Assembly (NCBI GenBank): GCA_014825775.1
Contig: MVAQ01000005.1
Span: 124,001 to 188,000 of the forward strand
DNA from: Krasilnikovozyma curviuscula
Lineage: Eukaryota > Basidiomycota > Tremellomycetes > Cystofilobasidiales > Mrakiaceae
Direction: 5' to 3'
Length of the DNA: 64,000 nt
In this document: piece after piece, positions 23,992-35,286 of the stretch
Layout of the letters: the number at the start of each line of letters is the position of its first letter
Position numbering within the stretch: position 1 is the stretch's first letter
Made by a program: the position numbers and the translations under genes
Notes under the pieces: model-generated
Told to the model about the DNA's origin: nothing
Databases searched by the model: none
What the model saw: the letters and a program-made list of their open reading frames with translations, nothing else

Positions 23992-25518
23992 ATGACCGAC
24001 CTGTTTCTGGCCATCGACGGGGGAGGAACGAAAACCGCATCAGTCATTACAGCCAAGCATCTTGAAACTGGAGAGGTGACGGTACTCGCAAGAGGAGTAT
24101 CAGGTAGCAGCAACTTCACTGAAGTTGGTCCACTTTGTGAGTAGGCATGCTTTGAATCTTCGTATGAAGGAGAATCAAATTCACCGACGGACACGCGACG
24201 TTACTAACCACCGATTATCATACCTCTCACAGTGTCTGTGCTGGAGTGAGCTTGTCCTAGCAGCTGCATATCCTATGCTGTACTACTGATCACTCTGTCA
24301 ATTCCCGTTGCCCTATAGAATTAAACGAGCGACGGAGAACGCTATCGCGCAGCTCAGCATGTCTTACTTCACATCTCCACCTCCCGCACCCACGCTTCTT
24401 CCCTTACCCAAAAGCTTAATCAAGTTCAAGAAAGTTTGGTGTGCCATATCTGGCGTTGATAACCCCCCGGATGTCGTCGCCCTCACCCCACCAATGGTTG
24501 CCTACTACGACATTAACCCTGAAGACGTGTTAGTCCAGAACGACGCATATCTGTTGGGAGCTCCAATCCTGATGAATAGCTGTAATAATGGGGTGGTGAC
24601 TATTGCAGGAACAGGTGCGTTTCTAGCCCTTTCTATCATTCCCAAGCAGCCAATCTGACTTGTCCGTTGAGAATTGCGTTTGTCGGCTATGTAGGCTCCA
24701 TTTGCCAAAGCCTTGAAGTCAAGAATGGCAATCTAGAACCTGTTGGAAAACGTGGCGGGTTTGGTTTCCTTCTGGGCGATGACGGAGGTGGTAAGAGCGT
24801 GTCGGTCACTTCAATCTGCTTCGTTGAAGGCTCACATCCGTCCTTTCCTTCTAGCTTTCCATATTGGCAGAGAAGCTCTCAGAGAGGTTCTCTATGCACA
24901 CGACAAAAATTTCAGTGCCGACACCGGCGGACCCATGGAGACGGGCATCAAAGCTCACTTTAAAGTAAACAAAGTGGAAGAGATGTTGGCTCAAGTGGCG
25001 AGTTTTGATATGACATTTCCTCCTCTGCTCCTGAATAGAAGAAGGCTCATTGTTTTATCTTTCATTCAGTACTATTTGGATCCGGATTCATCAAAATTAA
25101 CAGGTGAAGCGGAGAACGAAAGGAAACTTCGCATCGCGGAAAGTTAGTTTTTCCTCTGCCTTGCTCTTTGTCTTAATGCAATGAATGACCGGAAGTGTTC
25201 TTTACTTCCCCCTCCTTCCCAGCTACACGAATCGTTCTGGCAACAGCTCTCGACTCGACGAACCCCGACCCACTCGCGCTGAAGGTGCTCAAGACCTGCG
25301 CTCGTCGTCTAGCAGAAGACATCGCCTCCCTGTGCGAGAACCCTAAAATCAACCCAAGTGAAGGCACTATTGGAATGGGTGGAGGTGTGTTAAGTCAGAA
25401 GGGGTACAGAGACATCTTTTTGGCAGAGCTGAAAGGTCTTGGGGTTGTGTTTAAGTACGAGAATCTGGTCGAGGATCCTGCTCTGGCTGGTGCCGAAACA
25501 CTGGCTAAAAGGAGTTAG
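23992..25518 (+). CDS. N-acetylglucosamine kinase (BadF/BadG ATPase family)
   Basis: This kinase phosphorylates N-acetylglucosamine to the 6-phosphate, salvaging sugar from chitin or glycoprotein turnover in the cytosol. The actin-like ATPase motifs are all visible: phosphate-1 DLFLAIDGGGTKT at the N-terminus, WCAISGVDNPPDVVAL, VQNDAYLLGAPI (conserved NDA), VVTIAGTGS, GGFGFLLGDDGGAFHIGREA, and GTIGMGGGVLSQKGY near the end. It closes with ENLVEDPALAGAETLAKR, matching the family's DP..GA. Exon 1 ends at 24137 in phase 1. Joining it straight to the exon at 24308 would create a stop codon. The 13-base exon 24233-24245, with perfect splice sites, restores frame as GPLLSVLEIKRATENAI. The gene lies upstream of ATM1 on the same strand with about 260 bases between. 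Confidence 0.9.
24233..24245 (+). other. 13-base micro-exon in the N-acetylglucosamine kinase gene
   Basis: TGTCTGTGCTGGA lies between acceptor ctctcacag and donor GTGAGC. Without it the flanking exons join into a TAA stop; with it they read in frame. Confidence 0.8.
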
Positions 25519-25779
25519 ACTATGCACGTCTTTTTGTTTTCGGGGGGTAATCTCGAAACCGAGAGCTCATTGCGATCGCAGTATTAGTCTCGAAAGCGCG
25601 AACTGAGTTCCCACTCAGACACAATAGTGGAAGGATACCTTTCAAACTCCAAATCTTGTCAGAGGAGTTATGGATGGTTTACGTGACGGTTCAATGATCG
25701 CGACCGATGACACCTCCTGTATCTTGAAATCGGCTCTGTTTCGGATTGCCTCAAACGACGACCAGCGACATCTGTTGGT

Positions 25780-28600
25780 ATGGCCCAGTTTCTGCCTCTG
25801 AGGAAAAATCTATGTCACATCAAGACAGGTCATACCCTGTATCATCTGCACCCCCAGCACACTACCTTCAGCTTCCGTACACCGTATTCCGTGCTTCTAT
25901 CGTCGAGGCAGTCAGCAGCAGTAGTCACAACTCGCTTCTACTCAAATGGAACTAAATCTCCTGACGCAGCACCACGTCAGCAGCAGCCTGATGAGTCTGT
26001 GAAGAAGCCAGATCCTGCTGTTGAAGCTGCAGTTGCCAAAGCTGAAGCGACCGTCCCACCCCCGCCGCCGCCCATTCCCGTTCCAGCATCTCAGGACGCC
26101 CTCGACTGGTCCATCATCAAGACCTTGATCAGAAACGTATGGCCCAAGGATAACTACTACATCAGAGCTAGGGTCGTATTAGCGGTTGGACTCCTCATTG
26201 GTGGGAAAGTAAGTCTTAAAATCGTCTCGTCGAGCGACGTGCCGTTACTGATGTTTGGCTTTCGCCTTAGGTGTTGAACGTACAAGTTCCTTTCTTCTTC
26301 AAGGATGTTATTGATAGCTTGAACATGCCTATTACAGGCTCTTCAACTGTCCTAGTGGTTGCAGGAGCCAGTATAGCGGGATGTGAGCCTCCTGTATATG
26401 ATCAATCCGCTACTCAGTTGTTGACTCTACGACCACATTCTACTTTGGATATAGATGCTCTTGCTAGAATCTTTTCAACTCTCTTCTCAGAGCTTCGAAA
26501 CGCAATCTTTGCATCCGTCTCACAGACGGCCATAAGGAAGGTCGCAGGGGATACTTTTGCTCATTTGTTGAACATGGATCTTGGCTGGCATCTGGGTAGA
26601 CAAACTGGTGGCTTAATCAGAGCTATTGATAGAGGAACCAAGTGAGTCTTCGCTTCTCGCGCAATGCCGTCTGGCGTCTGATGGCTGAGCACGTCATTGT
26701 CCGTGCAACAGAGGAATATCATTCTTGTTGCAGGCAGTGGTCTTTCACATTGTCCCAACTGCATTCGAGATCACAATGGTCTGCGGGATCTTAGTATGTG
26801 TACCATTCACCCTGCAGTGGATATTTACAACTAGCTCACAGTCAAACTTCTTCCAGACATACAAATTCGGGTGGGATTTTGCAGCGGTGACAGCTATTAC
26901 CCTTGGTCTGTACTCATGGTTCACCATTCAAACTACTGCTTGGAGGTGAGTGTTCGATCGTTCCTCCATGATCTTCAAGTAGAAGCGCAGTCATTCACCT
27001 GGACTCCTCCCTCTCGACAGAACCAAATTCCGAAAACAAGCAAACGATGCCGATAATAAAGGTGCTTCATTAGCAACAGATTCTTTGATCAATTACGAAG
27101 CTGTGAAAGTAAGTCAATTCCCACAGAACCTTTGGATTGGTACTGATATTGACACTTCGCTTTTTCTTTAGCACTACACCAATGAAAAGTTCGAAGTAGC
27201 TCAGTATGACAAGACACTGAAATCTTATGAGGAAGCTTCCATCAAGATATCTACAAGTCTAGCGGCTCTCAATTCAGGCCAAAATGTCATCTTCTCAACT
27301 GCTTTGACTGCCATGATGTTTATGGCTGCTCAAGGGGTGTTAAATGGTAAGAAAGGGCGTTCGTGGCTACTTTGTATTTTACTAAGTTGAGTGTCGATTT
27401 CAGGAACCATGACTGTTGGAGACTTGGTCATGATCAATCAGCTGCTCTTCCAGCTCTCGCTACCTCTGAACTTCTTGGGGACAGTTTATCGTGAACTTCG
27501 CCAGAGCTTAATTGACATGGAAGTCTTGTTTACTATAGGATCACTGAATATCCCAATCAAGGTCTGTCAATTTCGCTTGGGTCGTGATAACCTCGCGACG
27601 AGTAGTTTGACCTTGCCATTTTTTGTCTGTTGCTCTACAGGATACCGTCACCTCCCGCCCATTTGAATTTAAAGGCGGCCAAATCAAGTTTGAAAACGTT
27701 TCGTTCAGATACCACCCTGACAGACCTATCTTCAAAGATCTTTCTTTCACCATCCCAGCTGGTAAAAAAGTCGCCATCGTTGGTCCCTCTGGCTGTGGTA
27801 AATCAACTATCTTCAGGCTTCTCTACCGGTTTTACTCTCCCAATAGTGGCCAAATCTTGATCGACGGTCAACCTATAGATTCTTTGCAGCTGGACTCGGT
27901 CAGGAAAGCTATTGGCGTTGTACCTCAAGACACCCCACTCTTCCATGCCGACATCATGCACAACGTGCGATACGGGCGCCTGGAGGCTACAGATGAAGAG
28001 GTCAAGGAGGCAGCCAGGAAGGCCCATGTTGCTCCGACCATCGAAAGCTTGCCTGATAAGTACGCAACCAAGGTTGGAGAGCGAGGTTTGATGATCTCGG
28101 GTGGAGAGAAGCAGCGATTAGCGATTGCTCGAGTCCTGCTAAAGAATCCGCCAATTATTTTCTTCGATGAAGCTGTGAGCTGTTTATTTTCACGGTTGTA
28201 GTTGTGTTCAAGTGCTGTTGTTGACAAGTCTTTCTTTCACAGACGTCTGCTCTGGATAGTAGGACAGAGCATGATGTTATGGCAACAATCAATAGCATGT
28301 TGTCTGAAGAAAAGCGGACTTCAGTCTTCATCGCACACAGATTGAGAACCATCAGTGACGCAGGTGAGTGCCCGCTGCCAACGAGCAAGGCACAGTGTAG
28401 ATTTCTGACTCCTCCCGTTTCTAGATCACATAATCGTTCTGAACGCTGGAGAGGTCGCTGAAGAAGGCACTCATGAGCAACTTCTCGCCATTCCTAACGG
28501 AATCTACGCTGGACTATGGAACACGCAACTCAGTCTTGATTCTGGCCTTGGTCCAGATGGCTCATCGAGCGAAGAAGTCAGTGAAAAGGGAGGACTGTAA
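25780..28600 (+). CDS. ATM1: Mitochondrial ABC transporter ATM1 (ABCB7 type)
   Basis: Atm1 is a half-size inner-membrane ABC exporter that sends a glutathione-linked sulphur or iron-sulphur species from matrix to cytosol for cytosolic cluster assembly. The N-terminal about 55 residues form a basic, Ser/Thr-rich presequence ending near [10 protein letters not shown]. The membrane domain includes [60 protein letters not shown], the glutathione-site-like region [19 protein letters not shown], and [20 protein letters not shown]. The nucleotide-binding domain has an A-loop ([14 protein letters not shown]), Walker [10 protein letters not shown]-loop [10 protein letters not shown], signature [18 protein letters not shown], Walker B IIFFDEATSALDS across an intron near 28174-28240, and an H-loop FIAHRLRT. 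About nine introns are present. The stop is TAA 28598-28600, 114 bases from the convergent transporter stop. Confidence 0.96.
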
Positions 28601-28714
28601 TTGTGAAATCTGCTTGCGTATTAGATATAGACTTGTTGTACCAACATTATTAAACTGCTTCATATTCAACTGCTACAACGAAGACGTCTTGAAAGATTGG
28701 ACTAGATTGAGATC

Positions 28715-30547
28715 TTACGCCAACGCTCCCACTCCGAAACTTGCTACACTTCCTATCAACAATCCTCCTGTCAAGAAGAAAGCGGCCAAAGTACCAGCAA
28801 CATCTCTTTCCGCTGGTGAGATATGTGGGTTATCACGCGGCGAAGCTGCTAGAATCATGCAGTTCGAGCTGGTCGATCAAAGAAAAGAAAGGGCAGGTCA
28901 GTCAAAAATCTAAATAAAATATAAAGGTTGCACATATCTAACCTGAGAAAGCCATTGCTGGCGCCCATCGCGGTGACCACAGCCAAGAATCCGAAGTCGG
29001 AAGAAATGAGTGGGTCTATTGATCCTGCGATATTACACGCCATGACCAGTGGTAAGAAAATGAGCCTTGAAGCTGATAGTACCATGATGACTGGCTGGGA
29101 TTTCAAGATGAAGAACGTTGGCAGAGTTCTCCCAAGGAAATCGAAGGCTGATGCAAGGCAACTGAAAGTCAGCTATGGTGTACTACGAAGCAGTAAAAAA
29201 AAATGTCTCCTACTGTTGAACGCGAGGAAGTGGAGTGGAATGAAAAGACGAAGAGGAATTAAACCATCCGCTGAGGATGGAATCACTCTGGTAGTTAAAA
29301 CCGGGAAAACAGACTACAAAGATGGAAACAAGACCACGAGAATCGTCAGATTGTGTTGCCACGGAGTACCCGCAATAAGGGAAATCCAGAGTGATACGTA
29401 CCAATGTGACAGCGAAAACACAACAGACCGTCACCTCAATCCTCCAATTTCTCCTCAACACTCCTAGCACGACCCCTTTGTCTGATGAATGTTTGCCTAG
29501 TATTAACGCCCTATCCAATCCTTCTTCCACATCTTGAGGATAAGGAGGCATCAATTGCTCAATGCTGCGTTCCATCTCAATGGAAGAACGATCTTGATCC
29601 AACAAAGCATCCGTCGATAAGGCGTCGAAGTCGTCTTCATTGTCGGAGAGAGTCTCCAAGAGTTTGACATAGCGAGGGTGTTTGACAAGGGCAGTGAAGG
29701 ACATGATGGTGGTAACCAAAAATAAGACTCCTGTGCCGACAAACAGGATCGTTGGGCCAGCCGTGGGTGAACGAGGGACGGCGTCTTCTGTCAAAGGGTC
29801 GGATTTATGTTGAGATGGTACTGATGATGTCAGGACTTGAACGAGTGAAACTCCGACAGCAATCAAACCCATCCCACTCTGCACGCCTTGGACGGACGAG
29901 GAGCCCATCAAAGAGCTGATGGCGACGACTCCTTTTTGGAGAACTGACCCACACGACGTCGCTCCAATACTATAGATCACCAAAAATGCAAACGTCAAGC
30001 TGTTTGGGAGAGCTTCATCGACGTGAAGAACGAAGAATAGGAGTAGAACCAGGTGCAAGCCTAACAAGCCATAAAGTGAAGGCAGGACCCCTGCCGCTGG
30101 TTTCGACTGTAGGTTTAATTCAAGAATTATCATTGATCTTAGTTTCAGCGTTTGACACGAAGACCGTTCAAAGCTGCGAGGTTACATACTGCGGAAGACG
30201 TCCAAGTAACCACGCCGAGCCCAATAAAGTTAGTCAAAGTAGATATGCTGGAAATTGTTGAGGCGACATTGATGGCATAGAATGAATCGGGTGGGAATAG
30301 AGAGTACATGTGAGGGAAAGCTGATATCATGACTGGTGAAAGCAGCAGAAGCAGCACAAAGGTATCAGAAAAAGGTGTTACGATCAAGAAGCAGCGTAAA
30401 ATTATGCTCACCATTCCAAGGCAGCAGAACAGAAGCTCCCAGGATCCAAAAAGTATAGGTTGTAGACGAATGCTGGGCTTTAGGAGGTAAGAGAGCCTCG
30501 CTGCTGGGGTTATGTGGTCGTCCCATGTCGTCCGCTTCACTCTCCAT
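28715..30547 (-). CDS. Equilibrative nucleoside transporter (ENT/SLC29 family)
   Basis: ENT proteins are 11-segment facilitators moving nucleosides across the plasma or vacuolar membrane (yeast Fun26). The start at 30547 gives a polar N-terminus, then the first helix TYTFWILGASVLLPWN, the family hallmark LLPWN, spliced in phase 0 to VMISAFPHMYSLFPP. An intron near 30119-30190 joins WTSSA to SKPAAGVLPSLYGLLGLHLV. Next come SCGSVLQKGVVAISSLMGSS, a hydrophilic central loop with acidic and Ser clusters (ETLSDNEDDFDALSTDALLD), FPVFTTRVIP, the signature FDFLGRTLP, SRLIFLPLVMACNI, MGASNGFLSSNCMILAASPR and ERDVAGTLAAFFLTGGLLIG. The order and length (about 480 residues) match fungal ENTs. The plus-strand open frames across 28602-29467 are its shadows. 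A 198-codon overlapping frame opens 194 bases upstream of the start. Confidence 0.93.
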
Positions 30548-30819
30548 GACTTCTTCGCGACCGTTAAGTAGTCAAAACACAATAGGAGCCTAGTGATGAC
30601 GCTGATTGACCAGTCCGATGGTGGACGGTCTGTGGTGAAACTGCAGCGCTTGGAACGACTTCGCGTCGTATTGGGTCGAAATTTCCGTATGAAAAGCTTA
30701 TTTGCCGCCTCTTTCGTCATGATGCTATCATACACTTGCAATCAAATCCCTCTAGACATCAGGCAATGAAGGATATCCATACGATGAGGTCCGATCGCCA
30801 CCGCAAAGCTACCCGACAC

Positions 30820-32849
30820 CTATTGGATTCTGTCTGGTGGTACCGGCTGGTAAGGGCTGGCTAACAGCTCCTGTTGGTCCTTCGGTAGCATAGCCAGACC
30901 CTCTGGGACAAATTGATTTTTCTTCCAAGAGTTCAGCTTGAGTTCAGGTAGCTCGCTGACCCGCCTCTCCACATTTCTGCCTCTAACCAACCTCCTCCTC
31001 TCCGTCTTGGTTGGTCCCCATCTCGAGTGATATTCTTCAAGAGACTCTGCCACTCGTTGCGCTCTCCTTCGGGCTAGTTCAGCACTGAATTCTAGCTTGA
31101 CCATCTTGACCAATGTTTCGCCAGTGATAGGCTCTGACATAATGTCCTGCTCCTCACCCCTCAGCACTCTAACCTTCCTCGCCTCATAGTCCTCCTCAGC
31201 AATCTTGATCCATTGTTGGAGTTCTTCGTGGTTCAGAGCTCTCTCCTGATCCCACTTCTTCTGCCTCTTCCACCTTGAATCCGGTCGTGATAGTTCCTGA
31301 GATGTGAAAAGCTCCATTGGTAGGTGATTCGTTTCTTCATCACCACCCTTGATTTGACGAATGTAGCTGTCCGGAATTTCGTTGGAGGTCAGATCAACGA
31401 GTAAAGGTTCTTCGGGTTGCCAAGTTTGATCTTCAGCGACTTCCCAAGAGGTGATGTTGGGATGGTCGCTCGTACCTATCATGGTTGAAATGCAAGTGTA
31501 GCAAAACATCAAACATAAGACAGGGGGACAGATTTCTAGTTGGGTTGGCCTGTAACTTACTATCAGCTGGTTGCTCCCACACCGTCTCAATTGGCATCTC
31601 GATGTCAAAACTGGCTTCGTCCTCAGTTTCCCATTTCCAAGGAATCTGGATTCGAGGAGTTTCCAACCCAACAAGCTGCGGATATGTGCTGTTGGTAAAC
31701 CTTTCCCAGTACCACCCATCGAGTGCTTTGTATTCTACTGCTTCTGTAGCTTCGAGACTCGTTGCAAAGACACTGCGGAGAACAGAGAATCAGAACATGC
31801 ACCGATACAAGCTGAGATGTTGAATAACACTTACGGTACCAGACCATTCTTCTCTGCTCTGAATTTTGCATCTTGTGGGTTCTCTATCAGCGTTTCCAAT
31901 GGGTACTGGACCTGTTGGCGTGGGAAGTAACCAAGGAAAAGTTCGACGTTGCCCAGCGGGAATGACTGGTATTTTCTCTCTTGCTCCTGCCTATCTTGTT
32001 TCTCAACTTTCCCATCCTCTGGATTGTACGGGTTGTAGTCGGATTTGGGGGGCTGAACAGGTCTCTTGAATTCGGTCTACAATCCATCGAGGTGCAAAAA
32101 GTTAAGAAAGCGGACTGGCAGGTCTTCAGGGTTGGACTAGTCTTACAGAAATTTCTTCTACTTCAACCGACCCAAGCAACTTGTTTACATTCCTGACGGT
32201 GAGAATTCGAGGAACTCTCTCCAGTCCAGGTATGCTCAAGTCGTCCGCCTCATACATCCATTCATCCCAATCCCTCGAGGATTTGCTCACTCTGGCATCT
32301 GCTTTTTTGTCTCCGCTTCTCACCACCCTCAGCTTTTCACCAACAACAATGTTGACCTGAGCAACCCTGAAATCTGGATTGGTCCATTCCTTCCAGCGCT
32401 CAGGCGCTTTTCCTAAATGGCGTTTCTTTCCAACTTTGGGGTACTAAGAACCACATTCACAGGGGAGAAAATTGTAATACAGTAATTTTTGAAGATGAGC
32501 AGAAGCTGTCAGTCACAACAAAGCCAGAGCAAGAAAGGGAAAATTGATGGCTCACCCAGCCAGCGTCTGCTGCTTCTTTTCGAGCTCCTACTGGTTTCTC
32601 AATCATGTGTCGGAAGTTCTTCTCTACAGGCTTTTGAGGAATGGTATGGGGAATGGGCAATGTGTCCAAAAATCGTTGAGAGTTTATCACCGGGAGGACT
32701 TCTCTAGAAATGATGCCCTTCTTGACCTTCACTGCTTCGCTCTCCTTGTCTTCCGTCAAAGCAACAGACAGGCGATGGTAAGGGACAACTGGTTTCACAT
32801 GTAAAGAGAGTTCTGCTATCGCAGCTCGTGCCCTGAGTGTAGGCCTCAT
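30820..32849 (-). CDS. Mitochondrial large-subunit ribosomal protein uL24m (MRPL40-like)
   Basis: uL24m is an assembly-initiating protein of the mitochondrial large subunit. The start at 32849 gives a basic N-terminus (MRPTLRARAAIAELS). The KOW-like core follows WKEWTNPDFRVAQVNIVVGE: KLRVVRSGDKKADAR, then RVPRILTVRNVNKLLGS. A 75-base in-frame segment between these two parts starts with donor GTGAGC and ends in AG, so it is probably an intron that also reads through. Next are YKALDGWYWERFTNSTYPQL and PRIQIPWKWETE, matching the PxxIPWP segment of yeast Mrpl40. The C-terminal helical region (ITGETLVKMVKLEFSAELAR, RRAQRVAESLEEYHSRW) fits that family's charged tail. The protein is longer than bacterial uL24, as usual in fungi. 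The uL24m assignment rests on the pattern, not on close identity. Confidence 0.65.
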
Positions 32850-32995
32850 TGTTCGAGGTATTGATGGTTTGAGTGTTCGGCGCGAAAAAAATGAGAAGGA
32901 CGACGAAGATAACTATTACTTTCTCCTCAGGACTTTTTATGCCTTCTCGAATGCGCAATCCAAGCAGGTAATTATGACATTGTATAAGTAGCACC

Positions 32996-34895
32996 CTAGT
33001 AGAAGTCTCTCCTTCTGTCTTCAGCACCAGATCTTATACCAGAGCTCCGGAAAAGCGGACCATGCACAAAGCCCATATCATCATAACCCGCACCTAGAGA
33101 TGATCCTTCAGGCCACAATGGGATTGGACTTCTTTTACTTGGGTTCAAAGAGTCAACAAGGACCTCAAACGGTCGCGCGCCGTTCCAACCATCGTCACTT
33201 GACATTCGTCGGCGGTGACGGCCGCTCGTGCCAGATGGTAAATGATGCGGATCTAGTTCAATGAGTTGTGTACGATTACGGTAGAATCCCAAGTGTAGTC
33301 GATGCTAACAAAGTTTGAGATGATGGAGAATGGCACAACAAGCAGAGGAGTCAGCGTCAAGAAAATCGTAGCGTACAGAAATAGACAACTCACTGATTCA
33401 AATATCCTCTCCCATCTTCTACCGAGAGATGTAACGTGTTGTCCATGGCGTCCTTCATCATCAACGATCGCTTTAGCGAGTTCCGTCCAAAACATTTCCC
33501 ACTCCCTAATAGTCACGTGGTGGTGATCTTTCAGGAACTGTGGAAGATGTGGTATTTTGGGAATTGTAGTTGGAGACTTGAGGAGAACGGCTGTTGAGTA
33601 GGAATATGGGATCGAGGATGACTGTAAGCTTCTCATGGGGTGTGATGAAGGAGTAGCTCGAGCATTTCGGTAGCTCTCCTGTTGGCCATCAAATGTAGGG
33701 TGATCAGTACAAGTTCACGTCAAAATCACAAATCGAAACCTCTGTCAATGGCACTCACCTCTTGTCTCTCACGTGTCCCATAAAGCTCATTATCCATCAT
33801 ATCTTGCTCGCTATCGCTCGACGGATATCTATCTCCACTGAACTCTCCTCGCAAGCCCCCATTATTACCTAGATAAAGTTTCTCACGACTCACAGATCTT
33901 CTTCGTCTTGTCCCCAGTCTACCTTCAAATCCAGCTGGTTGTTGGCCGGTATCGAAGTAAGGGGCATCTCGACGGTAACCATCCATTGACATTGATCTCA
34001 TTCTGCTACTGTACCCGTTATATCCGGTAGGACCTCCAATTGTAGCCCAGTCTGGAGGTACAGCCGGATTGAATAGCAAGTCGTCGCGCCCGCTTGCGTA
34101 TGGCGCCATGGGGGTGAGGGGGATCCGGGAAGTCGGAGAGAAATGATGGCTTGAAAGTGTATCTTGGTCTCCAGAATGATACTGGCCGCGTAAGACGTCA
34201 CGGGGAGGGTGATCGAGGGACTTGAGCGGCGTTCTTCTTGATCCTCCTCGACCTTCGAAGCCCATATCGTAACCGCTACTGTTGCCGAACCTTTTATCAT
34301 CAAATGCAGCTTCAATATCTTCGTCCTTGCTTCTCCCACTAAAGAGCCCACGAGCTCCCTGACGCAATCTATTTCCTAACCTTTTCCTCTCGCTGTCGAC
34401 TTCTGTACCGCCCCGCCTTCTATGCTCCTCCTCTCTAAACGTGGTATCACCTTCATGATTGAACAGATGTCTGCCACCACGAACATGGGAAAATAACGGT
34501 TCATCGAAAGGTGACGGAGACCTTTCCGTGGCACCATCTGAGTTTCGTCTTTCCGCAGAGAGACTTCTCTTTCCAGCCATGCTGGGGCCAACATTCATTC
34601 TGTGCATACCTCTCTCCAAATTCCTCAGGTTGTCTGTGTCTGCCTGTCGTTCCAGTGGTGATGGGGACCTTCTGAGAGCTGAACGAGGAACTAAAGGGGA
34701 GCGAGCGCCGAGACTGTCCACAGGGAGAACCGGTTGGCTGAAGTGTCCCTGACGGGGGATAGAGTGTACTTCACCTCCTTGAGGGAATGGGGTCAGGAAT
34801 GGTTCGTCCAGAGGGTCATGTCTGGATGAAGGGCTGGGGCGTATCAGAGGAGTCGCACTTCTTGAGAGTGGGGAAGATGCAGCAATCGGTGGCAT
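32996..34895 (-). CDS. Disordered Ser/Arg-rich protein with a conserved-looking C-terminal region
   Basis: Function not recognised. Three exons join in frame: the long first exon from ATG 34895 to about 33760, a second ending at ERIFES near 33394, and a third from about 33306 to TAG 32996. The first about 380 residues are disordered, with SP-rich (LRRSPSPLERQAD, ERSPSPFDEPLFSH), basic and Gly-rich segments and many possible Cdk or 14-3-3 sites (RRRSVS, RMRSMS). The C-terminal about 180 residues look folded: IPHLPQFLKDHHHVTIREWE, MFWTELAKAIVDDEGRHGQH, then HRLHLGFYRNRTQLIELDPH. It ends in RSGAEDRRRDFY. I chose the ATG at MPPIAASSPLSRSAT rather than one 144 bases upstream, because the region between is T-rich and resembles a leader. 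Confidence 0.7.
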
Positions 34896-35286
34896 GGCGT
34901 CAAACAGATCAAGGGAACTTGATTGAAATAGAAGAAGATTTGGTTCAGTGACAATTCGAGACGAGCCGGAGGTAAAAAAAATCGGGACTCGGACGAGGTC
35001 AAAGCGATCAGGTGTAAAGATATGATGGACACATCTCACCTTTTGTTATAGGCGGTTAGTAGAAGAGACGCCAGAGAAGGAAATGGTTGATACGCAAAGA
35101 AGCTTTCCTTGTGTGACGAGTCAGAAACGTGGAACTTGCTGAGTTTCGAAAATCAACCGCACACGCAGTGACGTTGTGTTTTGACAGGAGAAAGTCCAGG
35201 TTAGAGAACAAAGCAGATACCGTTGTACGAACGGTGACGGAAAGTGAAGACACAACCGAGAGTATGGATGATGGATGGCGATTTGG
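34896..35286. other. Intergenic region
   Basis: About 390 bases between two minus-strand genes: the 3' end of the LDAH-like gene and the promoter of the disordered-protein gene. No supported coding sequence. Confidence 0.4.

Noticed and set aside
28602..29467. Two plus-strand open frames (up to 179 codons) downstream of ATM1
   Set aside because: The minus strand reads the complete C-terminal half of the nucleoside transporter here, with its introns and family motifs. The plus frames are shadows.
34896..35039. Upstream in-frame ATG for the disordered protein
   Set aside because: The added residues are hydrophobic and T-rich in DNA, resembling untranslated leader. The ATG at 34895 was preferred, though the longer form is not excluded.
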